From: Actinomycetota bacterium
GTDB lineage: Bacteria; Actinomycetota; Actinomycetes; Actinomycetales; Microbacteriaceae
Direction: 5' to 3'
Length of the DNA: 22,717 bases
NCBI GenBank assembly: GCA_009704155.1
Contig: WLES01000001.1
Location: 1 to 22,717 of the forward strand
The notes below the pieces were generated by a model. It searched no databases. It saw only the letters and a program-made list of their open reading frames with translations, and was not told the DNA's origin. This document shows positions 10,361 through 18,141 of this stretch, piece after piece (within the stretch, counting starts at the first letter, position 1; every line of letters starts with the position of its first letter). A program made the translations under genes and the position numbers.

Positions 10361-10851
10361 GAAAGAGCCTCGAGCCGCGAATACAAACGGTCGACGTGGG
10401 AATCCATCGTTCCGTGCGACGTGTCAATCTCGACGTCTGCGAGTCGTTGGTAGATCGGCATGCGCCGCTCAACGAGTGAAATCCATGATTCAAGCCCGTC
10501 AAGAAGTGGCCTTTTGTCGTTCGCGATTCGTTCCTCTACTGCCTCAGCGGACACTGTTACCAGAACGACTGTCTGGTCGGCGAGATCACTCTGAGTGTCG
10601 AGATTCTCCACCGCACCTCCCCCAAGCGCCACGATCCCCTCAGTCTCAAGGGCAACCGTTACTGCTTGGCGTTCCCACTCCCGAAATCGCGCCTCACCGT
10701 GCGTTCCAAAAATCTCGACAATCGGGCCGTGTTCGTTGACAATGAGTGAATCGGTGTCGGTGAATGGAACCCCGAGCAACTTTGCGACCGACTTCCCCAG
10801 TCGGCTCTTTCCGGCGGCGGGAGGTCCGATCAGCACTGCTACCGGCTTCAT
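10357..10851 (-). CDS. aroK: Shikimate kinase
   Basis: Phosphorylates shikimate to shikimate 3-phosphate with ATP. The 164-residue P-loop kinase has Walker A GPPAAGKS near the N-terminus, the shikimate-binding DTD shortly after, FREWE, and VALGGGAV. It also has the lid arginine in NDKRPLL and RMPIYQRLAD. Serine of GKS is followed by arginine where threonine is commoner, a minor variant. I chose ATG 10851, which shares one base with the aroC stop (TGATG). The frame is open one codon further to TTG 10854, which is less likely. Confidence 0.96.
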   Translation of the reverse strand: MKPVAVLIGPPAAGKSRLGKSVAKLLGVPFTDTDSLIVNEHGPIVEIFGTHGEARFREWERQAVTVALETEGIVALGGGAVENLDTQSDLADQTVVLVTVSAEAVEERIANDKRPLLDGLESWISLVERRMPIYQRLADVEIDTSHGTMDSHVDRLYSRLEALS

Positions 10852-12041
10852 CAATTATCCCGCTGGGGGGAGATGCCATGCGGGATTGATGAGACGAATG
10901 AGTCGAGATTACGTCTCGTCTCGGCGATAGAGTCACCACCGAACTTCTCAAGCACAGCCTCCGCAATGACAAGGAGAACCATCGCTTCGGCAACGACACC
11001 TGCAGCGGGCACTGCACAAACATCGGAACGCTGGTGATGAGCGGCTGTCGCCTCACCCGTTGATGTATCGACCGTTCTGAGTGCGTGAGGAACTGTTGCA
11101 ATCGGCTTCATTCCAGCGCGAACGCGGAGAACCTGCCCAGTCGACATACCGCCTTCAATGCCACCAGCTCTGTCAGAAAGACGTTCAATGCCGTCACCCG
11201 GCACCATTTCGTCGTGGGCGAGACTGCCGGGTCGCCTGGTTGTGGCAAATCCATCGCCGACTTCAACGCCCTTGATTGCCTGTATTCCCATCATTGCTCC
11301 GGCGAGCCTGGAATCCAGACGCCTGTCCCAGTGGGTGTAGGAGCCGATCCCGGGTGGCAGACCGAATACGACGACCTCAACGACTCCACCCAGAGTGTCG
11401 CCATCGCTGTGCGCCTGATCCACGCGGTCGACCATGAGTTTGGATGTAGCGGAATCGAAACACCGAAGCGGGTCTGCGTCAAGCGAAGCGACGTCCGTCA
11501 TGCGCGGCGCTGGCGTTCCCTCAGGTACTGAAACCTCTCCGATTGCCACGGTATGGGCCAGCGCATGAATGCCCAGTTCCCCGAGAAATGACCGAGCGAC
11601 TGCTCCAAGTGCCACGCGGGTAGCCGTCTCACGTGCTGACGCGCGCTCAAGCACATTGCGCGCATCGTCAAAGCCAAACTTCTGCATGCCAGCAAGGTCA
11701 GCGTGGCCTGGGCGCGGGCGGGTCAACGGCGCACCACGACCTGCGGATGGCTCGTATCCATCGACGGCTTCGGGGTTCATGACCTCGACCCATTTGGGCC
11801 ATTCAGTGTTCGCGATACGCAGGGCGATCGGGCTCCCCATGCTGAGGCCGTGTCGTACACCGCCCGAAATCGTGACGGCGTCTTCCTCGAACTTCATGCG
11901 AGCCCCGCGACCGTAACCTAAACGACGGCGGGCCAAATCGGCACGGATTGCGTCAAGCGACACGGGAAAACCAGCCGGAAGGCCCTCGATTATGCCAACG
12001 AGTTCGGGTCCGTGCGATTCTCCTGCGGTTAGCCAGCGCAT
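10851..12041 (-). CDS. aroC: Chorismate synthase
   Basis: Eliminates phosphate from EPSP to give chorismate, the last shikimate-pathway step, using reduced FMN. The 396 residues begin [13 protein letters not shown], the conserved family N-terminus with H10. They continue through [33 protein letters not shown] (SARET is the signature) and, near the C-terminus, [10 protein letters not shown] and [17 protein letters not shown]. The frame is open a further 33 codons upstream to 12140, but that extension has no family similarity and overlaps aroE, so ATG 12041 is preferred; GGGAG lies about 12 nt upstream. A 28-nt gap separates it from aroE. Its stop overlaps the aroK start. Confidence 0.97.
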   Translation of the reverse strand: MRWLTAGESHGPELVGIIEGLPAGFPVSLDAIRADLARRRLGYGRGARMKFEEDAVTISGGVRHGLSMGSPIALRIANTEWPKWVEVMNPEAVDGYEPSAGRGAPLTRPRPGHADLAGMQKFGFDDARNVLERASARETATRVALGAVARSFLGELGIHALAHTVAIGEVSVPEGTPAPRMTDVASLDADPLRCFDSATSKLMVDRVDQAHSDGDTLGGVVEVVVFGLPPGIGSYTHWDRRLDSRLAGAMMGIQAIKGVEVGDGFATTRRPGSLAHDEMVPGDGIERLSDRAGGIEGGMSTGQVLRVRAGMKPIATVPHALRTVDTSTGEATAAHHQRSDVCAVPAAGVVAEAMVLLVIAEAVLEKFGGDSIAETRRNLDSFVSSIPHGISPQRDN

Positions 12042-12069
12042 GTCACCATTCTCCCAGACCGTGACTCGA

Positions 12070-12882
12070 TTAGAGACCAACCGCAGAGCGCATTGCCGTG
12101 ACGATTGTCGACTCGTCAGGCAACTCGTCCTCGACGTCACCGCCGTAAAAGAGTCGTGATTGCCGGAGGGCTTGCCACAGCAGCATCCACTTTCCGCTGA
12201 CTACGGGAAGTCCGCGCGCAGTCCACTCTGTTGCGAGGACGGTCGGCCACGGGTCGTAGGTCACGTCGAACAGGGCGCTGCCGTCGATTCCCTCGATGGT
12301 CTCGTCGTCGAGAACTGCCGAACTCGGCAGAGTGTTGACAACGATGTCTGCTGAAACCGTTGCTCCGAGTCGCTCCACTCGCGGTGTGACACCAAGTCGC
12401 GAAGCAACTTCTGTTAAGTCAGTCGTCCGCGACTCGTCTCTCACGAGGAACGTGAACTCGGTAACACCGATGCCGTGTAAAGCGACGAGCAAAGACTGGG
12501 CCGTCGCTCCAGCGCCGATCAGGATTCCTGATTCACCAACGGTGTCTAACTGACTGCTGAGTGCCTGCTGAGCACCCCAAACATCAGTGTTGAAACCCAA
12601 CCAGCCCTCCGGGCGGCGGACAATTGTGTTGACAGCACCTGTTAGTGAAGACACAGAACACTCCGAGACAACACGCTGTCGAGCCGCACGCTTGAGGGGC
12701 ATCGTGAGTGAGAAGCCCTCCCACAAACTGTGCAATTCAAGGAACGTTGGAAGCTGTTCCTCCACGACCTCGAACTTGTCGTAGGTTGCGTCAATGCCCA
12801 ATCGAGTAATGACCGCGGAGTGCAATGCCGGAGACAGGGAATGTCCAATCGGACTTCCGAGAACTGCGAAATTGCTACTCAC
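12070..12882 (-). CDS. aroE: Shikimate dehydrogenase
   Basis: Reduces 3-dehydroshikimate to shikimate with NAD(P)H. From GTG 12882 the product has 270 residues, beginning [17 protein letters not shown], the normal family N-terminus with the substrate-binding SLSP. The catalytic lysine is in FSLTMPLK, the catalytic aspartate in GFNTDVWG, and the dinucleotide-binding loop is IGAGATAQS. An in-frame GTG at 12939 would add 19 residues and overlap mltG by 65 nt. The shorter start, overlapping the mltG end by 8 nt, fits the family better. No convincing Shine-Dalgarno precedes either start, so reinitiation after mltG is likely. It is the most upstream of the five aro genes here. Confidence 0.94.
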   Translation of the reverse strand: MSSNFAVLGSPIGHSLSPALHSAVITRLGIDATYDKFEVVEEQLPTFLELHSLWEGFSLTMPLKRAARQRVVSECSVSSLTGAVNTIVRRPEGWLGFNTDVWGAQQALSSQLDTVGESGILIGAGATAQSLLVALHGIGVTEFTFLVRDESRTTDLTEVASRLGVTPRVERLGATVSADIVVNTLPSSAVLDDETIEGIDGSALFDVTYDPWPTVLATEWTARGLPVVSGKWMLLWQALRQSRLFYGGDVEDELPDESTIVTAMRSAVGL

Positions 12883-13984
12883 AGTAAGCGGCGTTTTCTT
12901 CGCTCGCTCGACACCACGCTTGTAATTGACCCACGGCACGACCGTGCTCGGCTGCGGTCACCGAAAACACCGTTTCACCAGTCTTGAGGTTGATGGGAAC
13001 GAAGAAATACCAAGGCCCAGGTGTCGGTTCGAGCGCAGCGCGAAGAGCAACCTCTCCGGGGGCACCGATCGGACCAACCGGGAGCCCGTCGTGGACATAG
13101 GTGTTGTAGAGGTTCGACGCATCCGCCCGTTCAGCGTCAGTCGTCCACACGGTGTCGAGATTTCCGGTGCCGTAGGCAACGGTTGCATCCGATTGAAGCT
13201 TCCAGCCGTTCTCAATGCGATTCGTGAATACCCGACCCACCTTGCCAAAATCATCAGGATTACTCCCGGCTTCACGCTGGATCACCGACGCGAGCGTGAT
13301 GAGCGCATAGCGGTCGTCTAGGGGAACACCCAGATCAGTTAGTCGAGTGTTCATTTCTTTGACCATGGTGGTGATCATCGAGTGGGCCGTTGCACCGTAT
13401 TCAAACTCGTACGTCGCAGGGAAAAGATAGCCCTCCATTGACGGTGCTTCCTCCGGCAGACGGAACTGAGCAGTGTCAGACACGACCGTTTCGAAGTCTG
13501 AAAGTGGAACACCAGTCCCTTCCGAAAGCAGAGCGAGCACATCACCAAGAATGAGGCCCTCGGGAATTGTCACCTTCCAGACCTTGCGATTGTCTGGGTT
13601 GGCCAGGTATTTGAGGGCAGCAGCTGCGCTCATCCCTGTCTTCATTTCAAACGTTCCGGGGTAAAACACAATCGACGAGTCAGCGAGAAGCGTCTCGTAA
13701 ACAACGTCAAACGACTTGGTTACACCAGCGTCGAAAAGCTTCTGTGCAATGGCATCGCCGTAATCGCCATCCCCAATCGACACGAGGACTGTCGGTGCTG
13801 AACCCTCGCCAACGAAGTCAGGGGGCGGAAGGTCGAACAAGCGCCGAATCGGCGTCTCGTACGTGTTCCAGGCAAGGAAACCGCCGCCGCCGAGCATGAC
13901 AAGACTCGCGATGACAACACCAGCAATAATCCCGCGGCGCTTCGACGATGTCTTGGCGCGCGCTTCACGTCGGGTTTCGCTCAT
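12875..13984 (-). CDS. mltG: Endolytic murein transglycosylase MltG (YceG-like)
   Basis: Membrane-anchored enzyme that cuts nascent peptidoglycan strands and is thought to end glycan-chain growth. The 369-residue protein has a basic cytoplasmic N-terminus (KTSSKRRG), one transmembrane segment at about 19-38 (IIAGVVIASLVMLGGGGFLA), and an extracytoplasmic YceG domain. The catalytic glutamate is most likely E238 in LASVIQREAG, followed by the family block VFTNRIENGWKLQSDATVAYG. Near the C-terminus are YNTYVHDGLPVGPIGAPG and YFFVP. The ATG overlaps the ruvX stop in a 4-nt ATGA. The alaS-ruvX-mltG-aroE order is common in actinobacteria. Confidence 0.96.
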   Translation of the reverse strand: MSETRREARAKTSSKRRGIIAGVVIASLVMLGGGGFLAWNTYETPIRRLFDLPPPDFVGEGSAPTVLVSIGDGDYGDAIAQKLFDAGVTKSFDVVYETLLADSSIVFYPGTFEMKTGMSAAAALKYLANPDNRKVWKVTIPEGLILGDVLALLSEGTGVPLSDFETVVSDTAQFRLPEEAPSMEGYLFPATYEFEYGATAHSMITTMVKEMNTRLTDLGVPLDDRYALITLASVIQREAGSNPDDFGKVGRVFTNRIENGWKLQSDATVAYGTGNLDTVWTTDAERADASNLYNTYVHDGLPVGPIGAPGEVALRAALEPTPGPWYFFVPINLKTGETVFSVTAAEHGRAVGQLQAWCRASEENAAYCE

Positions 13985-14427
13985 GACACCTCCAGCATCT
14001 CGCCCAGCATAGTGCCAGCACGCTCTGCATCGAGGGTTGTTTGGAGCAGGATCGTCGCAGCAACCTGGTCGATTACCTCCCTTGAGGACTTGACGGTATG
14101 GCTCGCAGAGTGGAGAGACGCTTGGGCGCTAACCGTCGAAAGTCGCTCGTCTACGAGTCGAACTGGCACACCGGTTGTTGCAACCAGAGCCGAAGCGAAA
14201 TCACGAGCATCCGTCGTCGACGGCGTCTCTCTGTCGTCGAGAGTACGGGGTAGGCCAACAACCCATTCGAGAATCTCGGTCGATAGTGCAACGGTGCCAA
14301 GGCGTTCGAGTGCGTCGCCGCGAGAGCACGTCTCAGAAGGTACCGCCATCAATCCATCGACGTCGGATCGGGCGACACCGACACGTGCCTTGCCGACGTC
14401 GATCCCGTAGCGAACACCGCGCCGCAT
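13981..14427 (-). CDS. ruvX: YqgF/RuvX family putative Holliday-junction resolvase
   Basis: RNase H-fold protein of the YqgF family, variously reported as a putative Holliday-junction resolvase and as a pre-16S rRNA 5'-end nuclease. The biochemical role is not settled by sequence. The 148 residues have the first acidic site in YGIDVGKARVGVARSD, a second in VVGLPRTLDD, then PVRLVDERLSTVSA and a late aspartate in REVIDQVAATILLQ. The ATG shares a base with the alaS stop (TAATG), and the stop overlaps the mltG start. Confidence 0.93.
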   Translation of the reverse strand: MRRGVRYGIDVGKARVGVARSDVDGLMAVPSETCSRGDALERLGTVALSTEILEWVVGLPRTLDDRETPSTTDARDFASALVATTGVPVRLVDERLSTVSAQASLHSASHTVKSSREVIDQVAATILLQTTLDAERAGTMLGEMLEVS

Positions 14428-17087
14428 TAGGACCCGATTACGGCTGCGCGGATACCTTCGAGCGCGGCACCAAGCGCACCGACGTTCGGTCCGCCGCCCT
14501 GCGCGATATCGTCGCGGCCGCCGCCACCGCCGCCGAGCACGGTTGCTGCGATTTTTGCGAAGTTTCCAGCGCTATGGCCAAGCGCGCGCGATGCGTCATT
14601 GGTAGCGATAACGACAGCGGCTTTGCCGTCGACCTCTGCGCCGAGTGCCACAACGGCAGCGTCAGCCCCAATGCGGTCACGGACATCGATGACGAGTTTT
14701 CTCAGAGAGTCGTTTGAGTCGACAACACCAATGTTGACGGCGACGAGGGTGACGTCGCCAAGAGTTTCTGACTGGGCAACGAGTGCTGGCACGCGTTCAC
14801 CCAGAGCGGACGCAGAAAATTGTGCGATGGCCTTTTCCGCGGTCTTGAGCTGCTCCACAAGATCGGAAATTCGACCTGCGAGCTGATCTTTGGGCGTCTT
14901 GAGACTAGACGTCAGCTCAGCGACGAGTGCGCGCTCGGCAGCGAACTCAGCGAATGCAGTCGCTCCAACGAGTGCCTCAATCCGTCGGTTTGACGAACCA
15001 ATTGACGATTCGCTAATCAGGTTAATAAGTCCAACTTCGCTCGAGCGGGACACGTGAGTTCCGGCGCACAGCTCGCGCGACCACGGTCCTCCAATGTCTA
15101 CGACCCGAACTGTGTCGCCGTACTTTTCTCCGAACAGTGCCATCGCGCCGTCCTTCTTTGCGTCGTCCAACGACATGACACGAGTCGACACCTCGAGGTT
15201 GTCAGCAATCGCGTTGTTCGCGATTTCCTCAATCTCTGAACGGGTAGCGGCAGACAATCCCTGGTTCCACGCGAAGTCGAAACGCATGTAGCCAGCCTTG
15301 TTGTAGGAGCCGGCCTGGTGGGCGTCAGAGCCGAGGGTTTGCCTCAGCGCGGCGTGGACAAGGTGTGTCGCCGAATGCGCTTGAGCTGATTTGCGACGAT
15401 ACGCAACGTCAACAATCGTCGTGACCGAGTCGTCCACCGCAACTTCACCGTCTGTGATTCTTACGGTGTGTGCAACCAGTCCCTTGATGGGGCGCTGTAC
15501 ATCGAGTACTTCAGCGGTGAAGTTGGACCCGACAATGGTTCCCTCGTCGGCGTCCTGCCCACCGCTTTCTGCGTAGAGGCTGGTCTCAGCAAGGATTAGT
15601 TCGACGGTCTCGCCAAGGCGGGCCGACGAAACCGAGGCTCCACCACTGACGATTCCGAGGACACTCGTGTCAGTTGTCAGGTCGGTGTAGCCGGTAAAGA
15701 CCGTTTCACCATCGCGTCGGAACTCCCCGTAGACGCTCACATCGGCGAGCGAACCCTTTTTTGCCTTCGCATCGGCCTTAGCGCGCGTTCGTTGCGCGTT
15801 CATCAGTGTCTCGAAAACTTCCCGGTCGACGGTAAGGCCAGCTTCCTCAGCCATCTCGACCGTCAAGTCAATCGGGAAACCATACGTGTCATGCAAAAGG
15901 AACGCTGTGTCACCGTCGAGTTCAACGAGCTTGGCTTCCTGGCGCTCCGTGACTGCAAGGTCGAGAATCTGAGTTCCCGAGGCGAGCGTCCTGAGAAACG
16001 CCTCTTCCTCACCGACAGCAATGCGGGAAATCCGGTCATAGTGTGTCTCGATTTCGGGGTACGCACTCTTCATCGCGTCGCGTGACGCTGCAAACAGCTC
16101 CGTGAATGACGGCGCGTCGACTCCGAGAAGACGCATCGCACGAACCGAGCGACGGAGGAGCCGGCGAAGAATGTAGCCTCTGCCCTCGTTGCCTGGTGCG
16201 ACGCCGTCTGACATCAGCATGAGCGACGATCGGATGTGGTCTGCAATCACACGCATTCGCACATCGTCCTCGTGTGAAGCGCCATAAATCCTGCCTGACA
16301 GGGCGGACGCCATATCAAGAACAGGTCGAACTTGATCGATTTCATACATGTTGTCGACGCCCTGCTTGATGAACGCGACACGCTCCATACCCATGCCGGT
16401 GTCAATGTTTTTGCTCGGGAGTTCGCCGTCAATCGTGAACTCGGTCTTCGACTTCACGTCAGAGATGAGGTACTGCATGAACACGAGGTTCCAGATTTCG
16501 AGGTAACGCGTATCGTCGACCGCTGGGCCGCCATCAGGCCCGTACTGCGGTCCCCTGTCGAAGTAGATCTCGGAGCACGGACCAGCCGGACCAGCCTGAC
16601 CCGTCGACCAAAAATTGTCCGTCTTGCCGAAACGCTGAATGCGATCCTCCGGAATACCAGCAATCTTCTTCCACAAGTCGATGGCTTCATCGTCGTCTTC
16701 GTAGACGGTTACCCACAGATCCTTCTCGTCGAAGCCGAGGCCCCCGTCGGATTCTGGCGTTGTCAACAGTGACCACGCGTATCCGATAGCGCCTTCCTTG
16801 AAGTAGTCGCCAAATGAGAAGTTTCCGTTCATCTGGAAGAAAGTCCCGTGACGCGTAGTCTTGCCGACCTCTTCGATGTCGAGGGTTCTGATGCATTTCT
16901 GCACGCTTGTCGCGCGCGAGTACGGTGCTGGCACAACACCCGTCAGGTAGGGAATGAACGGCACCATCCCAGCGACCGTGAAAAGCAACGTCGGGTCGTC
17001 AGAGACGAGCGATGCCGAAGGAACAATCGTGTGCCCCTCGGCCTCAAAAAACGATAGCCATCGACGTTGAATTTCAGCGGTTTCCAT
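14427..17087 (-). CDS. alaS: Alanyl-tRNA synthetase
   Basis: Charges tRNA-Ala with alanine. The 886-residue protein is complete. The class II catalytic core is at about 1-240, with RHGTFFQMNGNFSFGDYFK (79-97) and the motif 3 region DTGMGMERVA (229-238). A tRNA-recognition helical domain follows. The editing domain has zinc ligands H571 and H575 in HSATH, and C674 and H678 in CAGTH. The C-terminal C-Ala domain ends with a glycine-rich GGGGGGRDDIAQGGG segment. The start codon is 8 nt after the upstream small gene's stop, with AGG about 8 nt upstream. Confidence 0.98.
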   Translation of the reverse strand: METAEIQRRWLSFFEAEGHTIVPSASLVSDDPTLLFTVAGMVPFIPYLTGVVPAPYSRATSVQKCIRTLDIEEVGKTTRHGTFFQMNGNFSFGDYFKEGAIGYAWSLLTTPESDGGLGFDEKDLWVTVYEDDDEAIDLWKKIAGIPEDRIQRFGKTDNFWSTGQAGPAGPCSEIYFDRGPQYGPDGGPAVDDTRYLEIWNLVFMQYLISDVKSKTEFTIDGELPSKNIDTGMGMERVAFIKQGVDNMYEIDQVRPVLDMASALSGRIYGASHEDDVRMRVIADHIRSSLMLMSDGVAPGNEGRGYILRRLLRRSVRAMRLLGVDAPSFTELFAASRDAMKSAYPEIETHYDRISRIAVGEEEAFLRTLASGTQILDLAVTERQEAKLVELDGDTAFLLHDTYGFPIDLTVEMAEEAGLTVDREVFETLMNAQRTRAKADAKAKKGSLADVSVYGEFRRDGETVFTGYTDLTTDTSVLGIVSGGASVSSARLGETVELILAETSLYAESGGQDADEGTIVGSNFTAEVLDVQRPIKGLVAHTVRITDGEVAVDDSVTTIVDVAYRRKSAQAHSATHLVHAALRQTLGSDAHQAGSYNKAGYMRFDFAWNQGLSAATRSEIEEIANNAIADNLEVSTRVMSLDDAKKDGAMALFGEKYGDTVRVVDIGGPWSRELCAGTHVSRSSEVGLINLISESSIGSSNRRIEALVGATAFAEFAAERALVAELTSSLKTPKDQLAGRISDLVEQLKTAEKAIAQFSASALGERVPALVAQSETLGDVTLVAVNIGVVDSNDSLRKLVIDVRDRIGADAAVVALGAEVDGKAAVVIATNDASRALGHSAGNFAKIAATVLGGGGGGRDDIAQGGGPNVGALGAALEGIRAAVIGS

Positions 17088-17095
17088 TAGTCGAC

Positions 17096-17272
17096 CTAAA
17101 CCTGATTGTCAGAACGTCGAGAGTCGTATTCGTCCGTCATGGCATCGATGAACGCGTCAGCGCCGGCTGACAGATTGTCCAAGACTGCCTTGCCCTGCGG
17201 TGAGCGAGACAGCGCGAAGGCACCAACAACAGCTGACGCAACTCCGATGACGAACCACAGGAACGATTTCAT
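17096..17272 (-). CDS. Small single-pass membrane protein between rpsD and alaS, unknown function
   Basis: I do not recognise a function. The 58-residue product begins MKSFLWFVIGVASAVVGAFA, one hydrophobic segment (about 3-20). A short amphipathic and acidic tail follows, ending DEYDSRRSDNQV. Small membrane proteins of similar shape are common between rpsD and alaS in actinobacteria. I chose ATG 17272 because AAAGGA lies about 8 nt upstream; ATG 17278, giving 60 residues, is closer to that motif and less likely. The frame stays open much further upstream through the terminator and the rpsD end, but that stretch is low-complexity shadow sequence. The larger DUF948-type gene often found here is missing. 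It heads the alaS-containing gene run. Confidence 0.75.
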   Translation of the reverse strand: MKSFLWFVIGVASAVVGAFALSRSPQGKAVLDNLSAGADAFIDAMTDEYDSRRSDNQV

Positions 17273-17295
17273 CAACATTTTCCTTTCACAAACAG

Positions 17296-17301
17296 ATGCT
17301 A
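17296..17301 (-). promoter_or_regulatory. Possible promoter for the alaS gene run, -10 element TAGCAT
   Basis: TAGCAT on the minus strand matches TATAAT at 4 of 6 positions. A start about 7 nt downstream, near 17289, would give a leader of about 17 nt carrying the AAAGGA ribosome-binding site of the small membrane protein. The expected -35 position falls inside the rpsD terminator hairpin and is a poor match. Weak call, but some promoter is needed here if the terminator is efficient. Confidence 0.35.
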
Positions 17302-17305
17302 TGGC

Positions 17306-17340
17306 AAAAGAAAAGGGGTGAGCCAGAAGCCCACCCCTTT
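17306..17340 (-). terminator. Rho-independent terminator after rpsD
   Basis: On the minus strand, AAAGGGGTG (17340-17332) pairs with CACCCCTTT (17320-17312). After one mismatch two more G-C pairs close a 5-nt loop. The stem is followed by a T-rich tract reading TTTTCTTTT across the end of the stem to about 17306. It begins 11 nt after the rpsD stop and is the only convincing intrinsic terminator I see in the window. Confidence 0.85.
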
Positions 17341-17351
17341 CCGGACGGGTT

Positions 17352-17981
17352 CTAACGCGCCGCGTAATACTCGACGACGAGCTGGACATCACACTGAACA
17401 GGAACTTCAGCGCGCTTCGGGCGGCGCACCAGGCGAGCCTGGAGCTTCTCGAGAGAAACGTCAAGGTAGCTCGGTACGGGAGGAAGAACATCGCGGTGAA
17501 CGCCAATCGCGGAGTCTTGGAACAACGGAGTTGCTTCCGAACGTTCCTTGACGTGGATCAACTGTCCAGGCTTCACACGGAACGACGGGCGGTCAACGAG
17601 TTGCCCATCGACGAGGATGTGGCGGTGAACGACCATCTGGCGTGCCTGAGCAGTCGTGCGGGCAAATCCAGAACGGAGGACAAGCGCGTCCAGTCGCATT
17701 TCGAGAAGTTCTACAAGGTTTTCACCGGTGAGACCCTGCGTACGACGTGCCTCGTTGAAGGTGTTTCGCATTTGCTTCTCACGAATGCCAAACTGCGCGC
17801 GAAGACGCTGCTTCTCGCGAAGACGAAGGGCGTAGTCGCCCTCAGACTTACGCTTCGTTCGTCCGTGCTGACCGGGAGGGAATGCACCCTCACCCATCAA
17901 ACGGGCGGCCTTCGGAGTTAGGGCAATACCGAGTGCACGCGAAAGGCGCACCTTCGCGCGCGTGCGATTCTTGTCAGACAT
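17352..17981 (-). CDS. rpsD: 30S ribosomal protein S4
   Basis: Primary 16S rRNA-binding protein of the small subunit. The 209 residues from ATG 17981 match actinobacterial S4 very closely, from SDKNRTRAKVRLSRALG to the C-terminal EVPVQCDVQLVVEYYAAR. The S4 RNA-binding domain is at about 99-163 (MRLDALVLRSGFARTTAQAR and VHRHILVDGQLVDRPSFRV). The N-terminus lacks the four-cysteine zinc motif found in some S4 proteins. AAAGGA lies 4 nt before the ATG, which supports this start over an in-frame GTG at 18044. It stands apart from the rpsM-rpsK-rpoA cluster, with its own promoter, leader and terminator. Confidence 0.98.
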   Translation of the reverse strand: MSDKNRTRAKVRLSRALGIALTPKAARLMGEGAFPPGQHGRTKRKSEGDYALRLREKQRLRAQFGIREKQMRNTFNEARRTQGLTGENLVELLEMRLDALVLRSGFARTTAQARQMVVHRHILVDGQLVDRPSFRVKPGQLIHVKERSEATPLFQDSAIGVHRDVLPPVPSYLDVSLEKLQARLVRRPKRAEVPVQCDVQLVVEYYAAR

Positions 17982-18106
17982 AAATTCCTTTTGTGGATGC
18001 GGAAACAATGAGCCCATAAAGGGCGAAACTGAGGGCCGAGACACCGGCTAAAGATGTCCGAAACTTTTTCCAGCAACGCAGCCGCACGTCACATGGCCAA
18101 AGCGGT
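17982..18106 (-). promoter_or_regulatory. rpsD 5' leader with two short hairpins
   Basis: From the predicted start near 18106 the leader is about 125 nt, long for this compact region. It can form a GCCG/CGGC hairpin (18048-18045 with 18038-18035) and a GCCC/GGGC hairpin (18024-18021 with 18015-18012), both upstream of the ribosome-binding site. S4 represses its own leader in Bacillus subtilis and Escherichia coli, so autogenous control is plausible. I cannot match this leader to a known S4 RNA motif. Confidence 0.35.
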
Positions 18107-18112
18107 CTTCCC

Positions 18113-18140
18113 AGAATAGCAGAAACTCTCCGCGCGTCCA
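18113..18140 (-). promoter_or_regulatory. Predicted rpsD promoter
   Basis: On the minus strand TGGACG (18140-18135) matches TTGACA at 4 of 6 positions. It is followed after 16 nt by TATTCT (18118-18113), itself preceded by TGC, an extended -10 (TGnTATTCT). It begins just after the rarA stop. The transcript would start near 18106. Confidence 0.5.
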
Positions 18141-18141
18141 C

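Noticed and set aside
12042..12140. N-terminal extension of chorismate synthase by 33 residues
   Set aside because: The family N-terminus [13 protein letters not shown] begins at 12041; the extension is unlike any chorismate synthase and runs into aroE.
17982..18044. In-frame GTG extension of S4 by 21 residues
   Set aside because: S4 homologues start near MSDKNRTR; ATG 17981 has a strong AAAGGA at proper spacing, whereas the GTG has none.
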